A stretch of 36,134 bases of DNA. Origin: Sulfurimonas sp. Its GTDB lineage: Bacteria > Campylobacterota > Campylobacteria > Campylobacterales > Sulfurimonadaceae. The position numbers and the translations under genes are program-made. The DNA lies in the NCBI RefSeq assembly GCF_023229025.1, contig NZ_JALOAA010000019.1, positions 1-36,134 on the forward strand, written 5' to 3'. The notes beneath the pieces were generated by a model, which worked only from the letters and a program-made list of their open reading frames with translations, searched no databases and was not told the origin of the DNA. This document shows, piece by piece, positions 23,944 to 32,427 of the stretch (position 1 is its first letter; the number at the start of each line of letters is the position of its first letter).

Positions 23944-24813
23944 TTAAAACTCATCTACTATGCTCTTTCTTATCTGCTCAAACTCTTCTGGAGTAATCTC
24001 CATATCTTCCATAAGCTCTCGGAGTTCTTCTTTGGCTTGTATATCCTCTTCGCTATCTTTGCTTATGGGGACAAACCCTTTTCCAATTATTCCCAATGAT
24101 TTTTTATTGTGTTCAGGAACAAGACTTGGGTTATGTTTTAGACATAAGATATAGATAATGCCTTTTAGCAACTCAAAGGTCTCTTTGGTAGGTTTTATGT
24201 CAAAACACGACATGTATTTATACAATCTGTCGTAGTCTATCTTGTTCATAAAAACACCGGAATCCATATTTTGTTTGAACTCTTGAGCAGGAATTGTGTT
24301 CTTAAAAGTGTGATGTTTATTGCGAAGTTTTTTCATAGCTTCTTTAACAATTGGTCTATATTTTTTTCTGAAATTGCTTGCGGTGGCATAGTTTGCTTTT
24401 TGATTATTTGTACTAAGATTGAACCATATATATGAACGCATGAGAATATCTTTGTTGTTGTATTTGTCTGATTCTATTATTCCCATATTGACTCTTTTGT
24501 ATTGATTTTTTGTAGCGGTCATGATGCCTTTTTCAAAAGCAGTCTTCCCTTCTTGTTCTGGATCTTTTTGGTTTAGATTGCAAACTTTCTTTTGAACTTT
24601 TTGATATGCTTTTTTTATGAAGTTGTCTTTTTTTTCAGGTGTGTTATCGTGAATAAGATTGATTATTTTTTTAAAAGCATAGTACTCACTTGGATTAAAT
24701 TCTAAATCTAAAGCCTGCTCACTATGGTTAAGTATATCATCCCTTATTTCATCAAGAAACATTGCAAGATGCTCCTTGTTTAATATGAAACTTTCTCTTT
24801 TTTCTTTTATCAT
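23944..24813 (-). CDS. Hypothetical protein, helical, unrecognised
   Basis: 289 aa, soluble, Lys-rich and mostly helical. Features are 'FNPSEYYAFKKIINLIHDNTPEKK', a Lys-rich middle (KKYRPIVKEAMKKLRNKHHTF), and an acidic C-terminus (EELRELMEDMEITPEEFEQIRKSIVDEF). No catalytic motif is evident. It lies downstream of a repeat-bearing spacer (24814-25169), which raises the idea of a replication initiator, but no winged-helix Rep signature is visible. Function unknown. Confidence 0.55.
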   Translation of the reverse strand: MIKEKRESFILNKEHLAMFLDEIRDDILNHSEQALDLEFNPSEYYAFKKIINLIHDNTPEKKDNFIKKAYQKVQKKVCNLNQKDPEQEGKTAFEKGIMTATKNQYKRVNMGIIESDKYNNKDILMRSYIWFNLSTNNQKANYATASNFRKKYRPIVKEAMKKLRNKHHTFKNTIPAQEFKQNMDSGVFMNKIDYDRLYKYMSCFDIKPTKETFELLKGIIYILCLKHNPSLVPEHNKKSLGIIGKGFVPISKDSEEDIQAKEELRELMEDMEITPEEFEQIRKSIVDEF

Positions 24814-25169
24814 TTTTCTCTCCCATTAAGTGTGTCAATGTTTTTCTGCGAAAACTGCGCCTTGGTTTCCGATACTTATACGAAGTATTTGGAGTGCGTT
24901 TCAAAGCGCAGTACTAAATTTTTATCTAATTTGTGCATTTTTGCGCCTAGCTTTTCGATTTACCTATTTAAAGAAATCCCTATTTTTAGGCAGATTTTGA
25001 TTGGTAGAAAATGCCAGCGCACTTTTTACTAAATCTCACTCTACAAATATCCCTATTTTTAGGCACTTTTTATAAAAAGCGCACCAGTGTTTTCGAGTGT
25101 TGTATTTTCAAAATATCAAGCGCACTAATGATTAATATTTTTACAATTTCCCATTCAAAATCCTTTTTT
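24814..25169. repeat. 356-bp spacer with 17-bp direct repeats and GCGC motifs
   Basis: ATCCCTATTTTTAGGCA occurs at 24976-24992 and again at 25049-25065, 73 bases apart. Around them AGCGCA(C/G)- or TGCGCC-type words recur about six times (e.g. near 24857, 24908, 25017, 25079, 25119). No open frame with a start is convincing. The arrangement could be regulator sites or iteron-like origin sequence. Confidence 0.5.
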
Positions 25170-25403
25170 TTAAACAACTTTTTGATTGTTGTTCAATATA
25201 TAATCTACAACTGTATCAATTGGATACTCCACAGATGCATTCTTCGATTTGCCACGTTTTTTATATTCCAAGTACAGTCCTTGCTTCTTCCAGCGGTCAA
25301 TTGTCGCAACCGACTTATTTAGAGCTTGTGCAGCTTGTTTCCGTGAAAGTAAAAGAGTGTCAAATTTCTGATAGATTAAACCCCTAGCTTCTTGTTTAGT
25401 CAT
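25170..25403 (-). CDS. Small HTH (excisionase/AlpA-like) protein
   Basis: 77 aa. 'LLSRKQAAQALNKSVATIDRWKKQGLYLEYKKRGKSKNASVEYPIDTVVDYI' is the winged-helix pattern of phage and island excisionase/AlpA-type proteins (MerR-like HTH then a wing). CTGGAGAAGACAC precedes the ATG. A -10 box (25450-25455) and an ATGTA array lie upstream. It follows the hsd operon on the same strand but has its own promoter region. Likely a regulator or recombination directionality factor. Confidence 0.65.
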   Translation of the reverse strand: MTKQEARGLIYQKFDTLLLSRKQAAQALNKSVATIDRWKKQGLYLEYKKRGKSKNASVEYPIDTVVDYILNNNQKVV

Positions 25404-25449
25404 GTGTCTTCTCCAGTTTTTAAGTGTGTATTAGTAGCTACTTGAAGAC

Positions 25450-25550
25450 ATTATATTGCAGTAAAAAATAAAAGAAAAGTCCAAAAATGAAGGAGTAAAC
25501 GGCAGATGTAGCTATATGTAATTATTTGAAATCATATGTATTTATATGTA
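25450..25550 (-). promoter_or_regulatory. -10 box and helically phased ATGTA sites upstream of the HTH gene
   Basis: TATAAT lies on the reverse strand at 25450-25455. Upstream, ATGTA occurs at 25506, 25516, 25536 and 25546, all on one 10-base period (a helical turn); three copies extend to ATATGTA. This is the pattern of cooperative regulator binding on one face of DNA. Confidence 0.45.
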
Positions 25551-25620
25551 AAATTTGGTGAATTTGTATAAATTTTCATAGTTGCTTCAGAAGGTAACAA
25601 CTATGAAAAAAGTAGGTAAA

Positions 25621-28600
25621 TTATTTTGTATGTGTAAGCTCTTCGGCAATCATCTCAGCCTGCTTCAAAACAGTTTCCGTAGCCAACATTTGCATATCTG
25701 GTGGATAACCAAACTGTCTCAGAGTTCGTTTTACTATTACTTTTAGTTTTGAGCGAACGCTCTCTTTAATGGTCCAGTCTATACTTGCATTTTCTCTTAC
25801 TCTTTGTGTAAGTACGACTGCCAACTCTCGTAAGATTTCTTTTTCCATAAGCTCTTTTGCACTGTCGTTATTAGCAACTGCGGTATAAAAAGCATACTCA
25901 AAATCAGATAAACCCATCTCTTTGGGCTCTTCATCCATCTGATGAATATCTTTTGCCAGTTTCATAAGCTCATCAATTACTTCAACAGCAGTGATGATTT
26001 TATTGTGATATTTTTTAATAGAGCTTTCCAACATCTCCATAAGAGATTTACTCTGAACTAGATTAGTTTTCATGCGAGTTTTTATCTCATCATTGAGTAG
26101 TTTTTTCAGCACTTCAAGAGCGATATTTTTATGTTTCATCCCTTGAACTTCCATTAGGAACTCTTCAGAAAGTATAGAAATATCAGGCTTTTTAATCCCA
26201 GAGGCATCAAATATATCTATAACTTGCTCTGTTACAAGTGCTTTATCTATAACTTGTCTTATGGTGGTTTCCATCTCTTCATCTGTTTTGCCAGGACCAC
26301 CGCCATCAAACTTAACAAGTCGTGCTTTTACAGCTTGAAAGAAAGAGATTTCATCTTTAACATCCATAGCTTCTTCATGGGGAACTGCTATTGCGAAAGC
26401 TTGTGATAATGCAGTCACTTCACCAATGTATCTTTTCTTACCATCTTCAAGCCCTAATATATGTTCTTCAGCTTCAAGTATAAGCGATAACTTTTGTCTC
26501 GTGTCTGCTTGAAAATAATCCTCATAAGCAAATCCATGATACATTTGAGAAACTACTTCTAACTTTTCAAGCATAAGGGCTACGGCTTGCTCTTGAGCCA
26601 AAGCGGGATCACCTTTTCCGCCACTATCACTATAAAAAGAAAGAGCCTTTTTCAAGTCACTAGCAATCCCTAGATAATCAACAACAAGTCCGGCTGGTTT
26701 GTCTTTATAAACTCTATTTACCCTTGCTATGGCTTGCATAAGGTTATGACCTTTCATTGGTTTATCTATGTAGAGTGTGTGCATAGATGGTGCATCAAAT
26801 CCAGTAAGCCACATATCTCTAACAATGACAAGTTTTAGCTCATCACTAGTATCTTTCATACGATTAGCTAAATCTCTTCTTTGTTGCTTGGTTGTATGAT
26901 GTTTAGCCATATCTGGACCATCACTTGAACTCGCTGTCATGATAACTTTAATAACACCTTTGTCTAAGTCATCATTATGCCACTCAGGCTTAAGTGCAAT
27001 TATCTCTTTGTAAAGCTCAGTTGCAATTCTTCTACTCATAGAAACAATCATACCTTTACCATCAAATACTTCTTGTCTCTTTTCAAAGTGAGCGACTATA
27101 TCATTTGCCACTTCTTTTATTCTATTTTTACTACCTATAAGAGCTTCAAGTTGAGTCCATTTTGCTTTTGCTTTTTGGGTATCGTTTAAGTCATCATTTT
27201 TTATCTCGCTATCTAGTTCTTTAACAAGCTCTTTACCCTCATCACTAAGTTGTATCTTAGCAAGTCGGCTTTCATAGTAAATCTTAACAGTAGCACCATC
27301 TTCAACAGCTTGTGAAATATCATAAATATCTACATAATCACCAAATACAGCAGGTGTATTGACATCACTACTCTCTATTGGTGTACCAGTAAATCCAAGA
27401 TAGGTAGCATTTGGTAAGGCATCCCTTAGATACTTTGCAAAACCATAAACGATTCTTTTACCAATAACATTTCCGTCTTTATCTTTTTCATCAACAGTTT
27501 TTGGTTTAAATCCATACTGAGTACGGTGTGCTTCATCGGCTAGAACTATGATGTTTCGTCTATCTGAAAGTTCATCATAGATATTTCCCTCTTCGGGTTG
27601 AAACTTTTGGATAGTGGCAAATATAACCCCACCCGAAGCTACTTTGAGAAGTTTCTTAAGATGATCTCTATCTTCTGCTTGAATAGGTTCTTGTCGCAGA
27701 AGTGAAGCAGAACTTGCAAAGGTATCAAATAGTTGGTCATCTAAATCATTTCTATCTGTGATAATAAGGATTGTAGGATTATTTAAACTCAATACTATCT
27801 TACCCGTATAGAAAACCATAGAAAGTGATTTACCACTTCCTTGTGTATGCCAAACGACACCACCTTTTTTATCTCCATCTTCTGCACTTGCTTTTGTAGT
27901 TCTCTCAACAGCTTTATTTACTGCATAGTACTGATGATAAGCAGCTAGTTTTTTAACAGTCTCTATAGTAGTTATACCAGTCTTACTATCTTCTTTTGTG
28001 CTTTTCTCATAAACGATAAAGTTACGGATTAAATCTAAAAGAGTGATTGGGTTTAACATACCAGTTATCATAGTTTCAACTTGAGATATTAACTTAGAAG
28101 CTTCACTTTTACCATCACTACTTTTCCAAGACATAAATCTTGTTAGACCAGCTGATATAGTTCCTGCTTTTGCTTCTAAGCCATCACTTATAATACAAAA
28201 AGCATTGTAAGTAAAAAGAGATGGGATAACACTTTTATAAGTCTGTATTTGCTTGTATGCAGAACCAACAGTTGCATTTTCATCTATTGGATTTTTAAGC
28301 TCAATTATTACAAGAGGTAAGCCATTTACAAAGAGGATTAAATCTGGTCGTTTATTGATACCATTTTCTATGATAGTAAATTGGTTTGATACTACAAAGT
28401 CATTTTTAGATATATCATCAAAATCTACAAGTTTAACTATTTCACCACGAGTGACACCATCCTTTTGCACTTCAACAGTTATACCCTCTGTAAGCATTTT
28501 ATGAAAAGTTTCATTATCTGTTAAAAGTTCTGTTGTTCTTAGTCTCTGGCATTGTTTTACAGCATATTCTATTTGGTTGTATTCTAAAGTAGCGTTTATA

Positions 28601-28770
28601 GCAGTAAGTGAGTTTGTGAGTTTTTCTTTGAGTATCACATCTTCAAAAGATTCTCTGAGAGGAGTTTCACTATCAGGTGCTATATTTGGAGCATAGATAT
28701 ATTCAAAGCCTTGTTTTTCTAAAAGCTTTATAGCAAAAAGTTCTATTTCATTTTCTGTTATTTTAGTCAT
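25621..28770 (-). CDS. hsdR: Type I restriction endonuclease, R subunit
   Basis: 1049 aa, full length. N-terminal PD-(D/E)xK nuclease: RPDLILFVNGLPLVIIELKN (D143, E157, K159). Helicase motor: Walker A TQGSGKS at 309-315, DEAH at 412-415, then GFTGTP and later a QAIARVNR motif VI. The C-terminus is helical and binds the methylase. HsdR translocates and cuts DNA when HsdMS meets an unmodified site. It is last in the operon; its start overlaps the SLATT stop by 4 bases (ATGA), so its translation depends on the inserted cassette. Confidence 0.97.
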   Translation of the reverse strand: MTKITENEIELFAIKLLEKQGFEYIYAPNIAPDSETPLRESFEDVILKEKLTNSLTAINATLEYNQIEYAVKQCQRLRTTELLTDNETFHKMLTEGITVEVQKDGVTRGEIVKLVDFDDISKNDFVVSNQFTIIENGINKRPDLILFVNGLPLVIIELKNPIDENATVGSAYKQIQTYKSVIPSLFTYNAFCIISDGLEAKAGTISAGLTRFMSWKSSDGKSEASKLISQVETMITGMLNPITLLDLIRNFIVYEKSTKEDSKTGITTIETVKKLAAYHQYYAVNKAVERTTKASAEDGDKKGGVVWHTQGSGKSLSMVFYTGKIVLSLNNPTILIITDRNDLDDQLFDTFASSASLLRQEPIQAEDRDHLKKLLKVASGGVIFATIQKFQPEEGNIYDELSDRRNIIVLADEAHRTQYGFKPKTVDEKDKDGNVIGKRIVYGFAKYLRDALPNATYLGFTGTPIESSDVNTPAVFGDYVDIYDISQAVEDGATVKIYYESRLAKIQLSDEGKELVKELDSEIKNDDLNDTQKAKAKWTQLEALIGSKNRIKEVANDIVAHFEKRQEVFDGKGMIVSMSRRIATELYKEIIALKPEWHNDDLDKGVIKVIMTASSSDGPDMAKHHTTKQQRRDLANRMKDTSDELKLVIVRDMWLTGFDAPSMHTLYIDKPMKGHNLMQAIARVNRVYKDKPAGLVVDYLGIASDLKKALSFYSDSGGKGDPALAQEQAVALMLEKLEVVSQMYHGFAYEDYFQADTRQKLSLILEAEEHILGLEDGKKRYIGEVTALSQAFAIAVPHEEAMDVKDEISFFQAVKARLVKFDGGGPGKTDEEMETTIRQVIDKALVTEQVIDIFDASGIKKPDISILSEEFLMEVQGMKHKNIALEVLKKLLNDEIKTRMKTNLVQSKSLMEMLESSIKKYHNKIITAVEVIDELMKLAKDIHQMDEEPKEMGLSDFEYAFYTAVANNDSAKELMEKEILRELAVVLTQRVRENASIDWTIKESVRSKLKVIVKRTLRQFGYPPDMQMLATETVLKQAEMIAEELTHTK

Positions 28771-29396
28771 TTTGAATCACTTAAAACTTGAACTAGTTCG
28801 ATACAACAAAAATTATTTGTTAAAAAATAAAACATTAACATCGAAATAACTACAATGACAAATAGGAAACTAAGAGGTAGTTTGTCTTTCCACAAAGTTA
28901 AATTTAATTGTTTTTCGACCCAATTTATATGTTTTCTCCACTGCCAAAAAAATTTATAATGTGCATACCAATCACTAAAAAGTATCTGTTTACTAATAGA
29001 TTTTGAGTAAAACTGATCTTCAATGGTTTTCAATTTCTCTTTTGCTTCATCAAACTGATCATCATCTAACTTTGCTTTAACTTCATAATATAGTTCTTTC
29101 AAGGAATTAAAATGTTTTGTAATTTCACTCCCAGCTTCAGAATAATCTTTTTTAGTATCATTGTATGATGATATATAAATACCAACAATACCAAAAATAA
29201 CTAATGTTGCAGAAATATTTTTTAATGTAAAAAACTCGATATATAGCGATAAAATTCCAATTGCTATCGATGCAAAACTGATAATTCCTGGTAGTTTCTC
29301 AATCATATCGAATGTTGCAAAATGCTTTTTCGCTCCAAAACCGACATTATATGCACTTTCTGCAATCTGTTGCAATAAATTTTCTTTTGTCATCAA
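28767..29396 (-). CDS. SLATT-domain membrane effector (CBASS-like)
   Basis: 209 aa. It opens with 'AYNVGFGAKKHFATFDMIEKLPG', the SLATT signature, followed by two membrane segments (~37-55, ~61-77), a long cytoplasmic helical part, and a third membrane segment (~173-192). SLATT proteins are predicted pore-forming effectors that pair with SMODS nucleotidyltransferases, acting at the inner membrane when a cyclic nucleotide is made. Its start overlaps the CD-NTase stop by 4 bases and its stop overlaps hsdR. Confidence 0.82.
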   Translation of the reverse strand: MMTKENLLQQIAESAYNVGFGAKKHFATFDMIEKLPGIISFASIAIGILSLYIEFFTLKNISATLVIFGIVGIYISSYNDTKKDYSEAGSEITKHFNSLKELYYEVKAKLDDDQFDEAKEKLKTIEDQFYSKSISKQILFSDWYAHYKFFWQWRKHINWVEKQLNLTLWKDKLPLSFLFVIVVISMLMFYFLTNNFCCIELVQVLSDSK

Positions 29397-30691
29397 TATT
29401 TCCCCTTTTCATCAATTGGAACATGAACTCTATCTTTGGCAACAACTATATTGTTTTTAACGATATAACACTCTACTACATGATCACCTGAAAACTTTGT
29501 AGTTTCATTTTTAATTTTATATCCCTTGATAATTTGTCCTCTTATTTCATCTCTTTGTTTTGCTTCTTCCCCACGATTCAAAACTTTCCAATAAATATCA
29601 TATTTACCGGGTGTTTCATTGTCAATAATTTTAAAAATTAAATTGTAATTTGGAGATAGAGTTTCTTTCTTTAGAAGCATATTTAATAAGTTCGTTAAAG
29701 GGACGGTATCAGATTTTACTTCTGAATCTATCGTTAAATCATATCTAATATCTACATTAAACATATCTTCTATGAATTCTTCAGTATTTCTCCAACTTAA
29801 CATTGAAGTATCAGCAGATTCTGTTGTTACTTTCATTGATGATGGAAAGTCTCTTCCAAATATTTTTTTCCATTTTTGATTTGCATTTTTATTTTCTTGC
29901 GCATCAATTGCTTCTAAAACAAGGTTATGTGCTTTTTTTGCCTTGGTTTGAAATTTTTTCTTTATATAAACTTTCTGATTACTTCCAGGAGCAAATACAT
30001 GATTTGTATTTTGTAATTCAGACAAATACTTTAAGAAATCTCTTGTCATCCAATCATAATATGTATAGCTTTTATCATCATATTCTGTAGTTGAGTTTAA
30101 ATAATTATAAGCTATACTATCTATCAATAAACCTCCCATTGCCACACCATGATAGTTTTTCCATGATCTAAGCATCTTGCATAATGGTCTTAAATTATTA
30201 TTTTTACTTGAATGCAGTTCAGATATTGCTTTCTTTTCTTCTCTGGGTTTTGTAGTTTTCCAACTACCTCCATTGTTAGTGTCTGGATAATAAAAACTTC
30301 CATCCTCAAACTCAAATGCAGGTAAAACCTCAATTTGATAATTGGAGAAAGAAATCACTACAACTTGTCCATCTCCTCTCATATTAGTATTTTGGTATCT
30401 TGATTGAATAGTTTTTTTTACTTCTTGTAATAATGCAGATTGTCTACCATCTTTGAATCTTTCGTATTCAGCCCACGGTAAGATATAAATCATATCCAAA
30501 TCAGATATACTTTTTATTGCAGTATATCTGCCATATGAACCAACCTGCAAGCTGTTGGATGTTTTTGAGTCAGATGAACGATATTTTTGATTTAATACTC
30601 TTGTTATTTCCCCATATCTTTTGCTAATCTGTTCTTTATTATCTACTTCTAGATTATTAAGAAAATCTTGAAAAGTTTGAGATACATTCAT
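29393..30691 (-). CDS. SMODS/CD-NTase second-messenger synthase
   Basis: 432 aa. Nucleotidyltransferase core: GSYGRYTAI (51-59), SDLD (63-66, D64/D66) and IEVLPAF (E121 as the third acidic residue), then NGGSWKTTKP, as in cGAS/DncV-like enzymes. The C-terminal ~110 residues carry 'YWKVLNRGEEAK', 'IRGQI' and 'GDHVVECYIVKNNIVVAKDRVHVPI', the AGS-C sensor domain typical of many SMODS proteins. On phage sensing such enzymes make cyclic oligonucleotides that switch on a neighbouring effector, here the SLATT protein. Which nucleotide is made cannot be told. Begins 30 bases after the SieB-like gene. Confidence 0.9.
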   Translation of the reverse strand: MNVSQTFQDFLNNLEVDNKEQISKRYGEITRVLNQKYRSSDSKTSNSLQVGSYGRYTAIKSISDLDMIYILPWAEYERFKDGRQSALLQEVKKTIQSRYQNTNMRGDGQVVVISFSNYQIEVLPAFEFEDGSFYYPDTNNGGSWKTTKPREEKKAISELHSSKNNNLRPLCKMLRSWKNYHGVAMGGLLIDSIAYNYLNSTTEYDDKSYTYYDWMTRDFLKYLSELQNTNHVFAPGSNQKVYIKKKFQTKAKKAHNLVLEAIDAQENKNANQKWKKIFGRDFPSSMKVTTESADTSMLSWRNTEEFIEDMFNVDIRYDLTIDSEVKSDTVPLTNLLNMLLKKETLSPNYNLIFKIIDNETPGKYDIYWKVLNRGEEAKQRDEIRGQIIKGYKIKNETTKFSGDHVVECYIVKNNIVVAKDRVHVPIDEKGKY

Positions 30692-30721
30692 ACAATCATT
30701 CCTATGTTTTATAATTTTTTA

Positions 30722-31252
30722 CTAGTTGTTTTGAAATTCATCTTCATAAAATATCTCTTGCCAATTTTTTTGTAAAATATCCCAAACTACACTATCAACA
30801 TGAAAATGAGGGTCAACTCCCACATAACTTTTTTTGATGTATCCTCTTGCCATTAAAGTTTTTACAGGCTTTGGTGTTTGCAAACTTTCAAATTCTATTC
30901 CAAGATTTGAAGTTTGAGTTTTATTCCCTAAAAAATGAGCTAAGATAAATTTTTCATCTAATGACAAATTACTCAATACTTCAATAAAATCATTAGTCGC
31001 CTGATCTAAACCTCTTTTATTCTTAAACCAATTAAATAGCCTTGAAATAAGATTTAGTATTGTTATGACACCTGAAATAAGTGTTACAATACCAATATAA
31101 GTTCCATATTGAGTAATAAACTCTTGCAGATAAAAAAGTTCTCTTATTTTATTTCCTGATAATATTAAAAACAACCCACTAATAAATAAAATCCAAGCTA
31201 TTTTATACACAGAACCAAATAGCTTCAAAAAATCAGTTATATTAAAGTTCAT
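30722..31252 (-). CDS. SieB-like superinfection exclusion protein
   Basis: 176 aa. Two membrane segments (~16-33 and ~47-70) around 'ELFYLQEFITQYGTYIGIVTLISG', then a cytoplasmic domain 'LSNLSLDEKFILAHFLGNKTQTSNLG...VKTLMARGYIKKS'. The YGxYIGhxxLhS block plus 'LsxdEKxILxxF' matches the SieB family (superinfection exclusion protein B, after phage lambda/P22), which aborts lytic growth of related phages from the membrane. The match is by memory of the family pattern. Overlaps the hsdS stop by 4 bases. Confidence 0.68.
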   Translation of the reverse strand: MNFNITDFLKLFGSVYKIAWILFISGLFLILSGNKIRELFYLQEFITQYGTYIGIVTLISGVITILNLISRLFNWFKNKRGLDQATNDFIEVLSNLSLDEKFILAHFLGNKTQTSNLGIEFESLQTPKPVKTLMARGYIKKSYVGVDPHFHVDSVVWDILQKNWQEIFYEDEFQNN

Positions 31253-32427
31253 ATTTTCACCCTCACTTCCCCACTCATAAGCTTAGGTAAAAGTGTATCT
31301 CTTATATTTTCAAGGGTTTCTATCTGTTTTTGATTTTGTACTGTTTTCAAATAGTTGGGTTCTAATAATTTTGAGAATTCTTTTATCTTATCAACTGATG
31401 GAGTTAAAAAATTTATATTTAATATATCTTCAGGCTTTACTCTTTGATGGCTTCCACTTGTACCAGAGGCAGACATTGTCAAATCACCAATAACTTTATC
31501 TGATTTTAAAAGTGTTGATATGAAAGGGAAAAGCTCTTTTTCATTTGGTTGTATTACTTGAAACTCAGTAGAACAAATTGAATTTACTTTAGGTTCAAAG
31601 TAAATATCCCATACTCTTGGAGTTTTTGGATTTAGTTTTGACATTAAAATTGAAAAAGGTTCTACTTGATATTTATTACTTTTAATATCTGAACCTAACT
31701 CAACATTAGGTTCTTTATTTGTATCAAAAGCAGGTAAACTAAAATGTAAAAACTCTTCATTAGGATTTTGTGCAGGTTTAATGCTCACTTTTTGATGGGT
31801 AGCAAAATCACTTACTGTATATTCTTCCCACTTATCCTCAGCTTCTTCAATAAACCATTGTCTAAAAAGTGTTTGTGCTAACTCTTCAAGGGTTTTGTTT
31901 TGGCGGTGGAGGAGGTCGATTTTATCATCAAGTGAGCTTAGAGCTTCTGCTATTGCTTTTTGTTCTTCAATTGTCGGAAGTAATAAATCAAAACTAGCAA
32001 ATTGTTTTGCATTTGCTCCTGGTTGTGCTGAACCACCAATAATTCCTTCAACAAAACCATCCCATTCATAAGATTGTAGACAATATGCTACAAAATATGG
32101 ATTGGCTATTTTTGAATTTATTCTATATCTTATTAAGTATGAAGCAAAAACTGCATTTTCATTTTTTGTAATTAATTTATTATATCCCGTTGTTGCACCA
32201 GTTCTAGCGATTACAATATCACCAAACGAAAGCATATACTTATCTTTTTTACCATCATCAATCAAACAATAAGGCACAGTATCCCAATTAATTCTATCTG
32301 GAACAATATCAGTTATTCTTAAAAATTTTGGTCCGCATTCTTCTTGACTTGCACTAGCAGTATATCCATAAGAAATATCTGTACTAATTTCACCTAATGT
32401 AGTATTTAACCACTCACTCATCAACAA
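31249..32427 (-). CDS. hsdS: Type I restriction specificity subunit
   Basis: 392 aa with the two-part HsdS build: TRD1 (~1-155, ending ...FASFDLLLPTIEEQKAIAEALSSLDDKIDLL), central conserved helix (~158-197, with 'RQNKTLEELAQTLFRQWF'), TRD2 (~200-355) and a C-terminal conserved helix ('IETLENIRDTLLPKLMSGEVRV'). It picks the two half-sites of the recognition sequence for methylation and cutting. It overlaps the end of hsdM by 14 bases and the SieB-like gene by 4. TRDs do not reveal the target sequence. Confidence 0.96.
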   Translation of the reverse strand: MLMSEWLNTTLGEISTDISYGYTASASQEECGPKFLRITDIVPDRINWDTVPYCLIDDGKKDKYMLSFGDIVIARTGATTGYNKLITKNENAVFASYLIRYRINSKIANPYFVAYCLQSYEWDGFVEGIIGGSAQPGANAKQFASFDLLLPTIEEQKAIAEALSSLDDKIDLLHRQNKTLEELAQTLFRQWFIEEAEDKWEEYTVSDFATHQKVSIKPAQNPNEEFLHFSLPAFDTNKEPNVELGSDIKSNKYQVEPFSILMSKLNPKTPRVWDIYFEPKVNSICSTEFQVIQPNEKELFPFISTLLKSDKVIGDLTMSASGTSGSHQRVKPEDILNINFLTPSVDKIKEFSKLLEPNYLKTVQNQKQIETLENIRDTLLPKLMSGEVRVKI

